NCBI RefSeq assembly: GCF_004341885.1 | Contig: NZ_SLVX01000003.1 | Location: forward strand, 124,001 to 188,000 | DNA from: Shinella granuli | Lineage (GTDB): Bacteria; Pseudomonadota; Alphaproteobacteria; Rhizobiales; Rhizobiaceae | DNA: 64,000 bases | Direction: 5' to 3' | The notes under the pieces: model-generated | What the model was told of the DNA's origin: nothing | The model's input: only the letters and a program-made list of their open reading frames with translations | Database searches by the model: none | Position numbers and translations under genes: made by a program | Shown: one piece after another, positions 8,596 to 17,663 of the stretch | Layout of the letters: the number at the start of each line of letters is the position of its first letter | Position numbering within the stretch: position 1 is the first letter of the stretch

Positions 8596-8716
8596 CCGAC
8601 CGGGCGTCCGTCGTGCAGGAGCAATCCGGCGCGCATGCCGCGGTCTTGCATATGCACTTGCAAGAAGACAAAGCCCGAGAGCAATGAACGACACCCCGCA
8701 CGCCGAGGACCGCACC

Positions 8717-9748
8717 ATGCAGGACACCACCGCCAAGCCTGCCGACCACCCATCCGTCAAGCACGGCAAGGTCGGCGTGCTGCTGGTCAATCTCGGCACG
8801 CCTGATGGTACCGACTACACCTCGATGCGCCGCTACCTGAAGGAATTCCTGACCGACAAGCGCGTCATCGAATGGCCGAGGATCGCCTGGTATCCCATCC
8901 TTTTCGGCATCGTGCTCAACACGCGCCCCGGCAAGGTCGGCAAGGCCTATGAGACGATCTGGAACAAGGAGAGGAACGAAAGCTTCCTGCGCACCTATAC
9001 GCGCAGCCAGGCCGAACTGATGGCCAAGGCGCTGTCCGACTATTCCGAGGTCGTCGTCGACTGGGCGATGCGCTACGGCCAGCCCTCCATCGCCTCGCGC
9101 ATGGAATACCTGCAGAAGGCCGGTTGCGAACGCATCCTCGTCTTCCCGCTCTATCCGCAATATGCGGCGGCGACGACGGCGACCGTCAACGACAAAGCCT
9201 TCGAGGCGCTCCTGAAGATGCGCTGGCAGCCGGCTCTGCGCACCGTGCCGCCCTATCATGACGATCCGGCCTATATCGACGCGCTCGCCGTCTCAATCGA
9301 AAAGCACCTGGCGACGCTCGACTGGGAACCGGAGCGGGTGCTCACCTCCTTCCACGGCATTCCCAAGAGCTATTTCGACAAGGGCGATCCCTATTACTGC
9401 CAGTGCCAGAAGACCGCGCGGCTCCTGCGCGAACGGCTCGGCTGGTCGAAGGAAAAGCTTCTTGTCACCTTCCAGTCCCGCTTCGGACCGGAGGAATGGC
9501 TCCAGCCCTATACGGACAAGACCGTGGAAAAGCTGGCGCAGGAGGGCATCAAGCGCATTGCCGTCATCAATCCCGGCTTCGTCTCCGACTGCCTGGAGAC
9601 GCTGGAGGAGATCGCCGAACAGGCCGCAGAAAGCTTCCTGCACAATGGCGGCGAGAAGTTCGCGCACATTCCCTGTCTCAACGATTCGCCCGAAGGCATG
9701 GCGGTTCTCGAAAAGGTCGTGCGGCGCGAGCTTTCCGGCTGGGTCTGA
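8717..9748 (+). CDS. hemH: Ferrochelatase
   Basis: Ferrochelatase inserts ferrous iron into protoporphyrin IX, the last step of protoheme synthesis, at the inner face of the cytoplasmic membrane. The protein shows the family N-terminus VGVLLVNLGTPDGTDY, the FPLYPQYAAATTAT block, and the catalytic His213 in TSFHGIPKSYFDKGDPY. The C-terminal part contains INPGFVSDCLETLEEI. The start at 8717 is preferred because GAGGA lies 7 bp upstream and the resulting 343 residues match rhizobial HemH; an upstream ATG at 8684 would add 11 residues. The gene stands alone between a terminator and the SPFH gene. Confidence 0.93.
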   Translation: MQDTTAKPADHPSVKHGKVGVLLVNLGTPDGTDYTSMRRYLKEFLTDKRVIEWPRIAWYPILFGIVLNTRPGKVGKAYETIWNKERNESFLRTYTRSQAELMAKALSDYSEVVVDWAMRYGQPSIASRMEYLQKAGCERILVFPLYPQYAAATTATVNDKAFEALLKMRWQPALRTVPPYHDDPAYIDALAVSIEKHLATLDWEPERVLTSFHGIPKSYFDKGDPYYCQCQKTARLLRERLGWSKEKLLVTFQSRFGPEEWLQPYTDKTVEKLAQEGIKRIAVINPGFVSDCLETLEEIAEQAAESFLHNGGEKFAHIPCLNDSPEGMAVLEKVVRRELSGWV

Positions 9749-9845
9749 TCCCGGATAAATCTTGCCTTCGTCCAAATAGACTGGCGTCGCGGCCCGTATT
9801 CCTTACAGTGGCGCGGCGCCGCGTTGTCTGTTGGAGAAAAGAACT

Positions 9846-10880
9846 ATGGATTTGGCCGGATTGGATATCGTCGTCATCGCCCTCGTGGTGCTGGTCATCC
9901 TGATCCTCTTTGCCGGGATCAAGACGATCCCGCAGGGCTATCAGTACACGGTGGAGCGCTTCGGCCGCTATACGCGCACGCTGGAGCCCGGCCTCAACCT
10001 CATCATCCCCTTCATCGACCGCATCGGCGCGAAGATGAACGTGATGGAACAGGTGCTCGACATCCCCACGCAGGAGGTCATCACCCGCGACAATGCGAGC
10101 GTTTCGGCAGACGGCGTCGCCTTCTACCAGATCCTCAATGCGGCGCAGGCCGCCTATCAGGTCGCCCATCTGGAAAACGCGATCCTCAACCTCACCATGA
10201 CCAATATCCGTTCGGTCATGGGCTCGATGGACCTGGACGAGCTTCTGTCCAACCGCGACGTGATCAACGACAAGCTGCTGCGCGTCGTCGACGAGGCGGC
10301 CAATCCCTGGGGCATCAAGATCACCCGCGTCGAGATCAAGGACATCGCCCCGCCGAAGGACCTGGTCGATTCGATGGGCCGGCAGATGAAGGCGGAGCGC
10401 GAAAAGCGCGCGCAGGTGCTGGAAGCCGAGGGTGCCCGCAACGCACAGATCCTGCGCGCCGAAGGCGCCAAGCAGTCGGCGATCCTTGAGGCCGAAGGTC
10501 AGCGCGAGGCCGCCTTCCGCGACGCCGAAGCCCGCGAGCGCCTTGCGGAAGCCGAAGCCAAGGCGACGAAAATGGTCTCGGAAGCCATCGCCGCCGGCAA
10601 CGTGCAGGCGATCAACTACTTCGTCGCCCAGAAATACACCGAAGCCATGGCTGCCATCGGCAAGGCGCCGAACTCGAAGATCGTGCTGATGCCGATGGAA
10701 GCCTCCTCGCTCGTCGGATCGCTGGGCGGCATCGGCGCCATCGCAAGGGAAGTCTTTGGCGACGGCGGCTCCTCGCAGACCGCGGGCACGCCGCGCACGC
10801 GCCAGTCGACACCGGCCACGACCACCACTGCCTCGACGTCCGCCTTCCGCAACCCGTTCGATACGTCGCAGGGAAGCTGA
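9846..10880 (+). CDS. SPFH/band 7 membrane protein (QmcA/stomatin-like)
   Basis: The 344-residue protein has one N-terminal membrane segment (about residues 4-24), then an SPFH domain (about 25-190) with the [21 protein letters not shown] signature. A long Ala/Glu-rich coiled coil follows (about 190-265) and a Ser/Thr-rich tail. Such proteins form large membrane rings or microdomains. The start at 9846 follows GGAGAAAAG; a TTG at 9831 in the same frame is part of that ribosome site. The NfeD gene begins 2 bp after the stop, the usual SPFH-NfeD partnership, which suggests the two products work together in membrane quality control or raft organisation. Confidence 0.9.
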   Translation: MDLAGLDIVVIALVVLVILILFAGIKTIPQGYQYTVERFGRYTRTLEPGLNLIIPFIDRIGAKMNVMEQVLDIPTQEVITRDNASVSADGVAFYQILNAAQAAYQVAHLENAILNLTMTNIRSVMGSMDLDELLSNRDVINDKLLRVVDEAANPWGIKITRVEIKDIAPPKDLVDSMGRQMKAEREKRAQVLEAEGARNAQILRAEGAKQSAILEAEGQREAAFRDAEARERLAEAEAKATKMVSEAIAAGNVQAINYFVAQKYTEAMAAIGKAPNSKIVLMPMEASSLVGSLGGIGAIAREVFGDGGSSQTAGTPRTRQSTPATTTTASTSAFRNPFDTSQGS

Positions 10881-10882
10881 GC

Positions 10883-11341
10883 ATGATCCAGCGCATCGTC
10901 ACGGAACTCGGCCCCTGGGCCTGGTGGGTGCTCGGCATCGTGCTCCTCATCCTCGAAGTGCTGATGCCCGGCGTCTTCCTCGTCTGGATCGGCATCGCGG
11001 CGATCATCACCGGTGCCCTCTCGCTGCTCCTGTGGGACGCGGCGTTCTGGACCTGGCATGCCCAATGGCTGGTCTTCGCCGCACTGTCGCTGGTGGCCGT
11101 GCTGATCGGCCGGCGCATCGTCAAGACGCGCGGCCAGACCTCCGACCAGCCGCATCTCAACCAGCGCGGCCAGAGCCTTGTCGGCCGCACCGCGACGCTG
11201 GAACAGCCGATCACCGAAGGCCGCGGCCGCATTCGTCTCGACGATACGATGTGGAGCGTACAGGGGCCGGACCTTCCGGTCGGCGCGCGCGTGCGCGTCA
11301 CGGCCAGCAACGGCCGCGATCTGACGGTCGAGGCCGTATAG
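10883..11341 (+). CDS. NfeD family membrane protein (short form)
   Basis: The 152-residue protein has two or three hydrophobic helices (about residues 11-80) followed by a small OB-fold domain containing GQSLVGRTATLEQPI and VEGARVRV-like segments. It corresponds to the short NfeD1b form without the ClpP-like protease domain. It forms a two-gene operon with the SPFH protein, with only 2 bp between stop and start, and the pair is widely conserved. Its role is inferred from that partnership. Confidence 0.88.
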   Translation: MIQRIVTELGPWAWWVLGIVLLILEVLMPGVFLVWIGIAAIITGALSLLLWDAAFWTWHAQWLVFAALSLVAVLIGRRIVKTRGQTSDQPHLNQRGQSLVGRTATLEQPITEGRGRIRLDDTMWSVQGPDLPVGARVRVTASNGRDLTVEAV

Positions 11342-11349
11342 TCAAACAA

Positions 11350-11380
11350 AACCCCCGCATTTCAGGAAATACGGGGGGCT
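11350..11380 (-). terminator. Terminator between convergent nfeD and kpsF
   Basis: The stem ACCCCCGCATTTC / GAAATACGGGGG forms a strong hairpin. On the minus strand it is followed by TTTTGTTTG, so it is best suited to end the kpsF transcript; on the plus strand it may also halt the SPFH-NfeD transcript. Confidence 0.7.
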
Positions 11381-11407
11381 TGAGCTTTATGCTTGTGGAT
11401 TCGCCGG

Positions 11408-12403
11408 TCAGGCGACGCCGATGCGCAGCAGGTCGTGGAAGTGCACGACGCCGACCGGACGGAAGGTCTCGTCGGTGACGATCAGCGCGGAAATGTTGTA
11501 CTGGTTCAGCAGGCCGAGTGCGGCGGTCGCCAGCGTCGTCGGCTTCACCGTCTTCGGCGCCCGCGTCATGATCTCGTCGACGCTGAGTTCGGCAAGGTTG
11601 CGCGAGAGATTGCGCGCGATATCGCCGTCCGTGACGATGCCGACGAGGATGCCCTCGTCATTGACGACGCCGACGCAGCCGTAGCGCTTCTGCGACAGGA
11701 GCAGGACGGCATCCGGCATCGAGGTGCCGAGGGGGACGAGCGGCATGTTCTCGCCGCTGTGCATGATGTCGCCGACATGGGAAAGGCTGGCGCCGAGCTT
11801 GCCGCCGGGATGGAAGGTCTTGAAATCCGTCGCGGTGAAGCCGCGGGCTTCGAGAAGCGCAACCGCGAGCGCATCGCCGAGCGACAGTTGCATCAGCGTG
11901 GAGGTGGTGGGCGCCAGGCCGTGCGGGCAGGCTTCCTGCTCCTTCGGCAGCAGCAGCAGCGTATCCGCCTCGCGGGCAAGGGCCGAGCGCTCGCCCGAGG
12001 TGATGGCGATCAGCGGGATGGAGAAGCGACGGGAATAGGAGACGATGCCCTGCAATTCGGCCGTCTCGCCGCTCCAGGACATGGCGAGGATGACGTCGTC
12101 ACGGCCGATCATGCCGAGATCGCCGTGATTGGCCTCGACGGGATGCACGAAGAAGGACGGCGTGCCGGTGGAAGCGAGCGTCGCGGCGATCTTCGCCCCG
12201 ATATGCCCCGACTTGCCGATGCCCGTCACGATCACGCGACCGCTGATATCGCCGATGACGCGAACAGCTTCGCAAAAAGCGTCGAAGAGCCGCCCCTGGA
12301 GAGCCGCCGAAAGAGCGGTAAGGCCGGCCATTTCCGTTTCAACGGTGCGGATTGCCGAAGCGATGGCACCGGCGCTGTCAACTTTTGCCTGTCTTTTGAT
12401 CAT
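11408..12403 (-). CDS. kpsF: Arabinose-5-phosphate isomerase (KpsF/GutQ family)
   Basis: The enzyme interconverts D-ribulose 5-phosphate and D-arabinose 5-phosphate, the entry step to KDO for lipopolysaccharide or capsule. The 331-residue protein has an SIS sugar isomerase domain (about residues 40-175) with VTGIGKSGHIG, HGDLGMI and SWSGETAEL, then two CBS domains that include VGIVTDGDIARN. The key segment PTTSTLMQLSLGDALA is intact. The start chosen is the ATG at 12403 (MIKRQAKV), where similarity to the family begins; an upstream in-frame start at 12442 adds 13 atypical residues. Confidence 0.92.
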   Translation of the reverse strand: MIKRQAKVDSAGAIASAIRTVETEMAGLTALSAALQGRLFDAFCEAVRVIGDISGRVIVTGIGKSGHIGAKIAATLASTGTPSFFVHPVEANHGDLGMIGRDDVILAMSWSGETAELQGIVSYSRRFSIPLIAITSGERSALAREADTLLLLPKEQEACPHGLAPTTSTLMQLSLGDALAVALLEARGFTATDFKTFHPGGKLGASLSHVGDIMHSGENMPLVPLGTSMPDAVLLLSQKRYGCVGVVNDEGILVGIVTDGDIARNLSRNLAELSVDEIMTRAPKTVKPTTLATAALGLLNQYNISALIVTDETFRPVGVVHFHDLLRIGVA

Positions 12404-12650
12404 GGGTCTCGTTAGCGCTTTTGCAATCCTCTGTCCATGCACGAAAGAAAGCAGATTGTTACGGCGAGTGATTTTGTGAGCGGCAACCAGACGTTAACCA
12501 CAACGGCTGGCCCGGCAGGGTCTGAATCTGGACGAAGCCCTTGGCAAGCTCTTGCTGATGGTGGAGACGGGCCAGATCGCGCAAGGCGGTTCGCCTGCCC
12601 AGTGCCGGAAGCTGCTGCCCCGATTTACTGCACAGTCATAAGGCCTTCAG

Positions 12651-13472
12651 TCAGAATCGGAGCGTCATGCCCAGAACGGGGCCACTCAGGCGCGTATCGT
12701 AGACATGGCCGGCCCGGGCGTAGTCGACATCGAGCACCTTGTAGCCTGCGGAGATGGAGAGATGATCGGTAACGGTATAGTTGACCGTGGCGAGCGCCGA
12801 CCAGGTGATGTCGGCCCCCACGCCAAAGCCGCCGACATCCGCTTGCGCCTGCACGGACAGCCTGTCGGTCAGGGGAAGGAAGGCGCGGATGCCGACCACC
12901 GGGTCCACCCAGCCGAAGCTCTCGCCATAGGTGCGCGACATGCCGAGAGCACTGACCGTCACATCGTTCGAAATGTGCCAGAAGCGCGCGCCGGCGAGAG
13001 CATCCAGCGTGAAATCCGGCGTATCGACGACGCGATAGCCGCCTTGCAGCGTGGCCATGAACTGCTTGCTGTCGACGCTCCCGTTGATGACGGTGCCGGG
13101 CGGCACCGCTATCGGCAGGGCCGGCAAGGGACCGAATGCATGGCTGTCGGTGGTGTCGACATACATCATATCGCCCGAGAAGACGAACCGATCATAGCGT
13201 GCCCACACATTCACGAAGCCGCCGAAATTGAGATCGTCCATAACATCGGAGAACGATTTCTCGATCCCGATTGTCGGAGCCCGCCTGAACGGTGATATCT
13301 CCCCCTTTAGACCCGCCGCCCACATATACGGTGTGACCTGCAAGGCCCAGGTCGAGGTCGCATCCACGACAGGAGCCGGTTCTTCAGATTGGCCGCTCGC
13401 GGCGTCTGCGGCATGAGCAGCCTCGCCACCGTACAGTCCAGCGAGCACAAGGATGATGGCGTATCTGTTCAA
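12651..13472 (-). CDS. Outer membrane beta-barrel protein of unknown function
   Basis: The protein is about 273 residues. It has an N-terminal signal peptide (IILVLAGLYGGEAAHA) and then alternating strand-like segments ending in a C-terminal Phe (GMTLRF), the usual outer-membrane insertion signal. I do not recognise a specific porin or enzyme family. The best start is the TTG at 13472, which follows GAGGAAGG by 4 bp and places the signal peptide at the very N-terminus; an upstream in-frame codon at 13526 would add 18 residues of non-signal sequence. It is divergent from the choloylglycine hydrolase gene across a 207-bp gap, which hints at shared regulation but proves nothing. Confidence 0.75.
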   Translation of the reverse strand: MNRYAIILVLAGLYGGEAAHAADAASGQSEEPAPVVDATSTWALQVTPYMWAAGLKGEISPFRRAPTIGIEKSFSDVMDDLNFGGFVNVWARYDRFVFSGDMMYVDTTDSHAFGPLPALPIAVPPGTVINGSVDSKQFMATLQGGYRVVDTPDFTLDALAGARFWHISNDVTVSALGMSRTYGESFGWVDPVVGIRAFLPLTDRLSVQAQADVGGFGVGADITWSALATVNYTVTDHLSISAGYKVLDVDYARAGHVYDTRLSGPVLGMTLRF

Positions 13473-13679
13473 GAGACCTTCCTCTTCAAGCTGAAAACAT
13501 ATTGCTATCTCAGGCGGAAACGACACAGCAGGGCATGCCCTTCTCCTCGCTCGCTGATTGCCTTATGCCAAATGCACAAAATTTAATCAATCAGTTGCGC
13601 CATGATGACTTCCATTCGCAATGGCAGGCTCATAGTATCCCGCTGGAACCGACCGCGAAATATAGAATGGAGGCAGGTC

Positions 13680-14744
13680 ATGATCTTGAAAAACAACTCC
13701 TTTTTTGCCGCCTGCACGGCTGCCCTCATCACGACGGGCGTGCTGGCCTCCGCTGCCGATGCTTGCACGCGCTTCGTCTATCTCGGCGCGAACGATCAGG
13801 TCATCACAGCCCGGTCGATGGACTGGAAGCTCGATGTGGGCACCAACCTCTGGGTGTTCCCGCGCGGTATGAAGCGGTCCGGCGAAGCGGGACCGAACTC
13901 GGTGGAATGGATCTCGAAATACGGCAGTGTCATCGCCTCGGGCTATGACATCTCGACCACGGACGGCATGAACGAGGCGGGACTTGTCGCCAACGTCCTG
14001 TGGCTCGTGGAATCCTCCTATCCCGACTACGACGGCAAGACGCCCGGCCTGTCGCTGGCGGCCTGGGCGCAATATGCCCTCGACAATTTTGCCAGCGTGC
14101 AGGAAGCGGTCGATACGCTGGCGAAGGAGCCGTTCACCATCGTCACCGACAAGGTGCCGGGCGAGGAACGGCTTGCAACCCTGCATCTCTCGCTCTCGGA
14201 CGCCAGCGGCGACAGCGCGATCATCGAATATATCGACGGCAAGCAGGTCATCCACCATAGCCGTGAGCATCAGGTGATGACCAATTCCCCGATCTTCGAG
14301 GAACAGCTCGCCCTCAACGAATACTGGAAGCAGATCGGCGGCACCATCATGCTGCCCGGCACGAACCGCGCTGCCGACCGCTTTGCACGCGCGTCCTTCT
14401 ATGTGAACGCCATCCCCAAGGCCGAAAACCCGGTCGAAGCCATCGCAAGCACTTTCAGCGTAATCCGCAACGTCTCCGTTCCGTTCGGCATCACGACGCC
14501 CGACCAGCCCAACATCTCCTCCACGCGCTGGCGGACCGTGGCGGACCACAAGCGCAAGCTATACTTCTTCGAATCGGCGCTCACGCCGAACGTCTTCTGG
14601 GTCGACCTGACGAAGCTGGACCTTTCGGAAGAGACCGGCAAGGTGAGGAAGCTCGACCTCGGCCCCAACCAGACGAACATCTACGCCGGCATGGCCAACG
14701 ACCAGTTCAAGGAAGCCGAGCCGTTCAAATTCCTTGGGATATGA
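13680..14744 (+). CDS. Secreted linear-amide C-N hydrolase (choloylglycine hydrolase / penicillin V acylase family)
   Basis: This Ntn hydrolase of about 354 residues cleaves amide bonds of substrates such as penicillin V, conjugated bile acids or acyl-homoserine lactones; which one cannot be read from sequence. The start at 13680 follows GGAGG. A signal peptide ends at SAADA, directly before Cys29, so cleavage by signal peptidase exposes the catalytic N-terminal Cys. Conserved residues relative to that Cys are Arg17 and Asp20 in ARSMDW. Later blocks are GMNEAGLVANVLWL and TWS-type RxxVPFGITTPD. The arrangement resembles Gram-negative penicillin V acylases such as the Agrobacterium enzyme. Its periplasmic location is inferred. 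Confidence 0.88.
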   Translation: MILKNNSFFAACTAALITTGVLASAADACTRFVYLGANDQVITARSMDWKLDVGTNLWVFPRGMKRSGEAGPNSVEWISKYGSVIASGYDISTTDGMNEAGLVANVLWLVESSYPDYDGKTPGLSLAAWAQYALDNFASVQEAVDTLAKEPFTIVTDKVPGEERLATLHLSLSDASGDSAIIEYIDGKQVIHHSREHQVMTNSPIFEEQLALNEYWKQIGGTIMLPGTNRAADRFARASFYVNAIPKAENPVEAIASTFSVIRNVSVPFGITTPDQPNISSTRWRTVADHKRKLYFFESALTPNVFWVDLTKLDLSEETGKVRKLDLGPNQTNIYAGMANDQFKEAEPFKFLGI

Positions 14745-15045
14745 AGCGGGATGCGGGGTGGACGCGAGCCGCCCGCGAGCGAGATCGGAACCGGTCGTAA
14801 AACGTGCGCCTGCGTGCTCCGACACGCAGGGCCCTTGCTCAAACGGAATCAGCGGAAAAGATACGCCCGCAGATTTTCACCACCTGTTAACCATAAACTA
14901 ACCCTTCGCCAATAGAGTGCTACCATCAGCGAATACGTGACGAATAACGCTATTTTTCAAATACTTATGCGCGCTGCGCTTGTGTATGAAACAACGTTGG
15001 ACTTCACGTTCCCTTCGAAATCGGAAAGGTGCGCAGGCCGCAATC

Positions 15046-16554
15046 ATGGCAGAGGTAAAGGCAAGAGATCACGAGGCAGCATTGCCCCGCCTGTCATGGC
15101 GTCTCGCCAGCCTTCTGCTTGCCGGCACCATGCTTGCAGCCGCGCCGGCTTTTGCCCAGCAGCGGCCGGCGAACGAGACACCCACATTCCAGGAACCGCT
15201 CGCCCAGAATACCGACGACGGCGCGGTGGACACGACGACGCTGCCGGGAACCGAGACGACGGCGTCGACCGGAAGGACCCTGACCGAGCCCGCCCTCACC
15301 GGCGACCAAGCCGATGCGCTTTCCGACGCTGCAAACGACAACGAGGCCAGCCTGCGCACCGCTCGCGAGGGCGAGCGGCTGAACCTGCGGGAAGGCAACA
15401 CCGACGCGGCGAGAAGCAATTTCGGCGACCCCTACGAGCCGACCGGCATTCGCGTCGGCACGTTCCTGCTCCGGCCCTCGATCACCCAGGGTCTCGGCCA
15501 CGAACGCACGAAATCCGGCAGCACGACGCGCCGGACCTATTCCCAGACCGGCTTTCGCGGCTCGTTGACCTCCGACTGGTCGCGCCACCAGTTGACCATC
15601 GACGCCACGGGCATCTATCAGCGCAACATCAGCGGCACCGGAGAAACGGAACCGCAGGCACGCATCAACAGCGACCTGCGCCTCGATCTCAGCGACGACA
15701 CGATCGCCAATCTCACCGCTGGCTACGGTTTCGAGCGCGAGGATTCCGCCGATCCCAACGCCATTGACGGCGCGAGCGCCCAGTCAGGCGTCCATAACTT
15801 CACCGCCGGTGCGCGCGTCCAGCGCGATTTCGGCGCGATCCGCGGCACGATCGGCGCGGAAATCGAGCGCGAGGTCTATGGCTCGGCAAAGCTCGCCAAC
15901 GGCACGAAGCTCAGCCTTTCCGACCGCAATTTCACGCAGGGCACCCTGACGGGGCGCATCGGCTTCGAACTGTCCCCGGCGCTGATCCCCTATCTGGAAG
16001 CCTCGATCGGCCGTTCGATCTACGACGATAAACGCGATTCGCTCGGCTACGAGCGCTCCAGCTCGACGGTGGGCGGCCGCGCCGGCGTGGAGATCGATCT
16101 TGGCGAAAAGCTGCGCGGCGATCTCGGCATGGGCTACCGGCGCGCCGCCTTCGACGACAGCCGCCTGAAATCGATCGCCGCGCTGGCGCTCGACGGCTCG
16201 CTCGCCTGGTCGCCGCAGCGCGGCACGGAACTCCGGCTCGGCCTCGCCACGGAGATCGAACCATCGACCACCGCCGGGGAAAGCGGCTACGTCTCCTATG
16301 CGACCACGGCCGAACTGACGCATGAACTGCGCGAAAACCTCGTCGCGCGGCTGAGCGGCGCCTATACCTGGCGGGATTTCTCCTCGTCCGGCAGCCCCGA
16401 CCAGAATGTCTATCTCGTCGGTACGGGTCTCACCTGGGACCTCAACCGCTGGCTCGCATTGACCGGCGATGTCTCCTACGAATTGACCCGCCCGGCACGC
16501 GGCACCGACACCGGCATCACGCGCGCCGGCATCGGCCTCGTCCTGCGCCGCTGA
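15046..16554 (+). CDS. Outer membrane beta-barrel protein (BBP2-like)
   Basis: A protein of about 502 residues with a signal peptide ending AAAPAFA-QQR, a low-complexity Thr/Glu-rich section (about 40-130), and a long barrel region of regularly spaced strands such as RLDLSDDTIANLTAGYGFE and ARLSGAYTWRDF. It resembles the putative beta-barrel porin 2 group often found near rhizobial polysaccharide genes. The true start is uncertain: ATGs at 14986 and 15046 are in frame and neither has a strong ribosome site; 15046 gives a shorter lead before the signal sequence. The gene is convergent with galU, with the stops 1 bp apart. The 300 bp upstream contain no gene that I can support. Confidence 0.75.
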   Translation: MAEVKARDHEAALPRLSWRLASLLLAGTMLAAAPAFAQQRPANETPTFQEPLAQNTDDGAVDTTTLPGTETTASTGRTLTEPALTGDQADALSDAANDNEASLRTAREGERLNLREGNTDAARSNFGDPYEPTGIRVGTFLLRPSITQGLGHERTKSGSTTRRTYSQTGFRGSLTSDWSRHQLTIDATGIYQRNISGTGETEPQARINSDLRLDLSDDTIANLTAGYGFEREDSADPNAIDGASAQSGVHNFTAGARVQRDFGAIRGTIGAEIEREVYGSAKLANGTKLSLSDRNFTQGTLTGRIGFELSPALIPYLEASIGRSIYDDKRDSLGYERSSSTVGGRAGVEIDLGEKLRGDLGMGYRRAAFDDSRLKSIAALALDGSLAWSPQRGTELRLGLATEIEPSTTAGESGYVSYATTAELTHELRENLVARLSGAYTWRDFSSSGSPDQNVYLVGTGLTWDLNRWLALTGDVSYELTRPARGTDTGITRAGIGLVLRR

Positions 16555-16557
16555 GCC

Positions 16558-17445
16558 TTATTTCAGCTTGGCGACAAGCTCCCGCAGCGGGCCTTCGACG
16601 GTCGGGCGGATATCCGCACGGGCCAGCGCGAAGGCGATGTTGGCGAGGATGAAGCCGTCCTTGGCCCCGCAGTCATAGGTTTCACCGCGGAAGTGGTAGG
16701 CGGCGAACTTCTGGCTGCCGGCCAGCTTCACCATGGCGTCGGTGAGCTGGATCTCGTTGCCGGCGCCGCGCTCCTGCGTGGAGAGGATCGGGAAAATTTC
16801 CGGCTGGAGAATATAGCGGCCGTTGATGAAGAAGTTGGAGGGCGCGGTGCCCGGAGCCGGCTTCTCGACCATCCTGGTGATGGCGAACCCTTCGCCGATC
16901 GTCTCGCCGACGCCGACGATACCGTATTTGTGGGCCTGGTCGGGCGCGCATTCCTCGACGGCGACGATGTTGGCGCCGCTGTGTTCGAAGAGTTCCACCA
17001 TGCCCTTCATGCAGCCCTTTTCCGCCTTCATGATCATGTCGGGCAGAAGCAGCGCGAAGGGTTCGTTGCCGACCAGCTCGCGGGCACACCAGACGGCATG
17101 GCCGAGGCCGAGCGGCTCCTGCTGGCGGGTGAAGCTCGTCGAGCCGGCGACCGGCAGGATGCTTTCGAGCAGCGTCAGCTCGGCGGTTTTGTTGCGCTGG
17201 CGCAGCGTCTGCTCCAGCTCGACCTGGATGTCGAAATAGTCCTCGATGACCGCCTTGGAGCGGCCGGTGACGAAGATCAGGTGCTCGATGCCGGCTTCCA
17301 GCGCCTCGTCCACCACATACTGGATGACGGGCTTGTCCACGACGGTCAGCATCTCCTTCGGCACGGCCTTGGTGGCGGGAAGGAAGCGGGTGCCGAGACC
17401 GGCCACTGGGAAGACTGCTTTGCGAACCTTGCGAGCCTGCGACAT
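16558..17445 (-). CDS. galU: UTP-glucose-1-phosphate uridylyltransferase
   Basis: The enzyme makes UDP-glucose from UTP and glucose 1-phosphate, feeding exopolysaccharide, cyclic glucan and lipopolysaccharide synthesis; the rhizobial gene is often called exoN. The 295-residue protein begins with the nucleotide-binding signature [23 protein letters not shown] and contains [13 protein letters not shown] and GLGHAVWCA. The start at 17445 (MSQARKVRK) is preferred over an in-frame upstream start at 17508, because the catalytic signature begins 11 residues later. It is divergent from a lytic transglycosylase gene. Confidence 0.93.
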   Translation of the reverse strand: MSQARKVRKAVFPVAGLGTRFLPATKAVPKEMLTVVDKPVIQYVVDEALEAGIEHLIFVTGRSKAVIEDYFDIQVELEQTLRQRNKTAELTLLESILPVAGSTSFTRQQEPLGLGHAVWCARELVGNEPFALLLPDMIMKAEKGCMKGMVELFEHSGANIVAVEECAPDQAHKYGIVGVGETIGEGFAITRMVEKPAPGTAPSNFFINGRYILQPEIFPILSTQERGAGNEIQLTDAMVKLAGSQKFAAYHFRGETYDCGAKDGFILANIAFALARADIRPTVEGPLRELVAKLK

Positions 17446-17515
17446 ATTCACCTCGTTGCGCCCGTCGCCCTCATGGCCGGGACGTATATGTGCCGAAATA
17501 GAAGCCAATTGCTAT

Positions 17516-17551
17516 TTTTTTGCAAAGGAAGACTTTTTTGCGAAGGAAGAC
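17516..17551. repeat. 18-bp tandem direct repeat in the galU / transglycosylase intergenic region
   Basis: The unit TTTTTTGCAAAGGAAGAC is repeated directly once (17516-17533 and 17534-17551) with one A/G change. It sits in an unusually A/T-rich stretch between two divergent genes and may be part of a promoter region. Confidence 0.8.
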
Positions 17552-17663
17552 GGGGCAAAAGTTTGATGGTAAAGAATTTGTTGACTTCGTTTTTATAAGT
17601 TTTGCGTTCAGCCGATGGTTCCACGCCATCGTACCGAAATTTGAGAAACGGACACGACAGCTG

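Noticed and set aside
12497..12641. A 47-codon open stretch before the barrel gene, ending in a TAA at 12639-12641, which reads like the end of a longer protein
   Set aside because: It has no start codon or ribosome site and I recognise no family. It might be a remnant, but nothing supports that beyond an open frame in GC-rich DNA.
12437..12772. A 111-codon plus-strand frame between kpsF and the barrel gene
   Set aside because: It overlaps the barrel gene end, has Arg-rich composition typical of spurious frames and no ribosome site.
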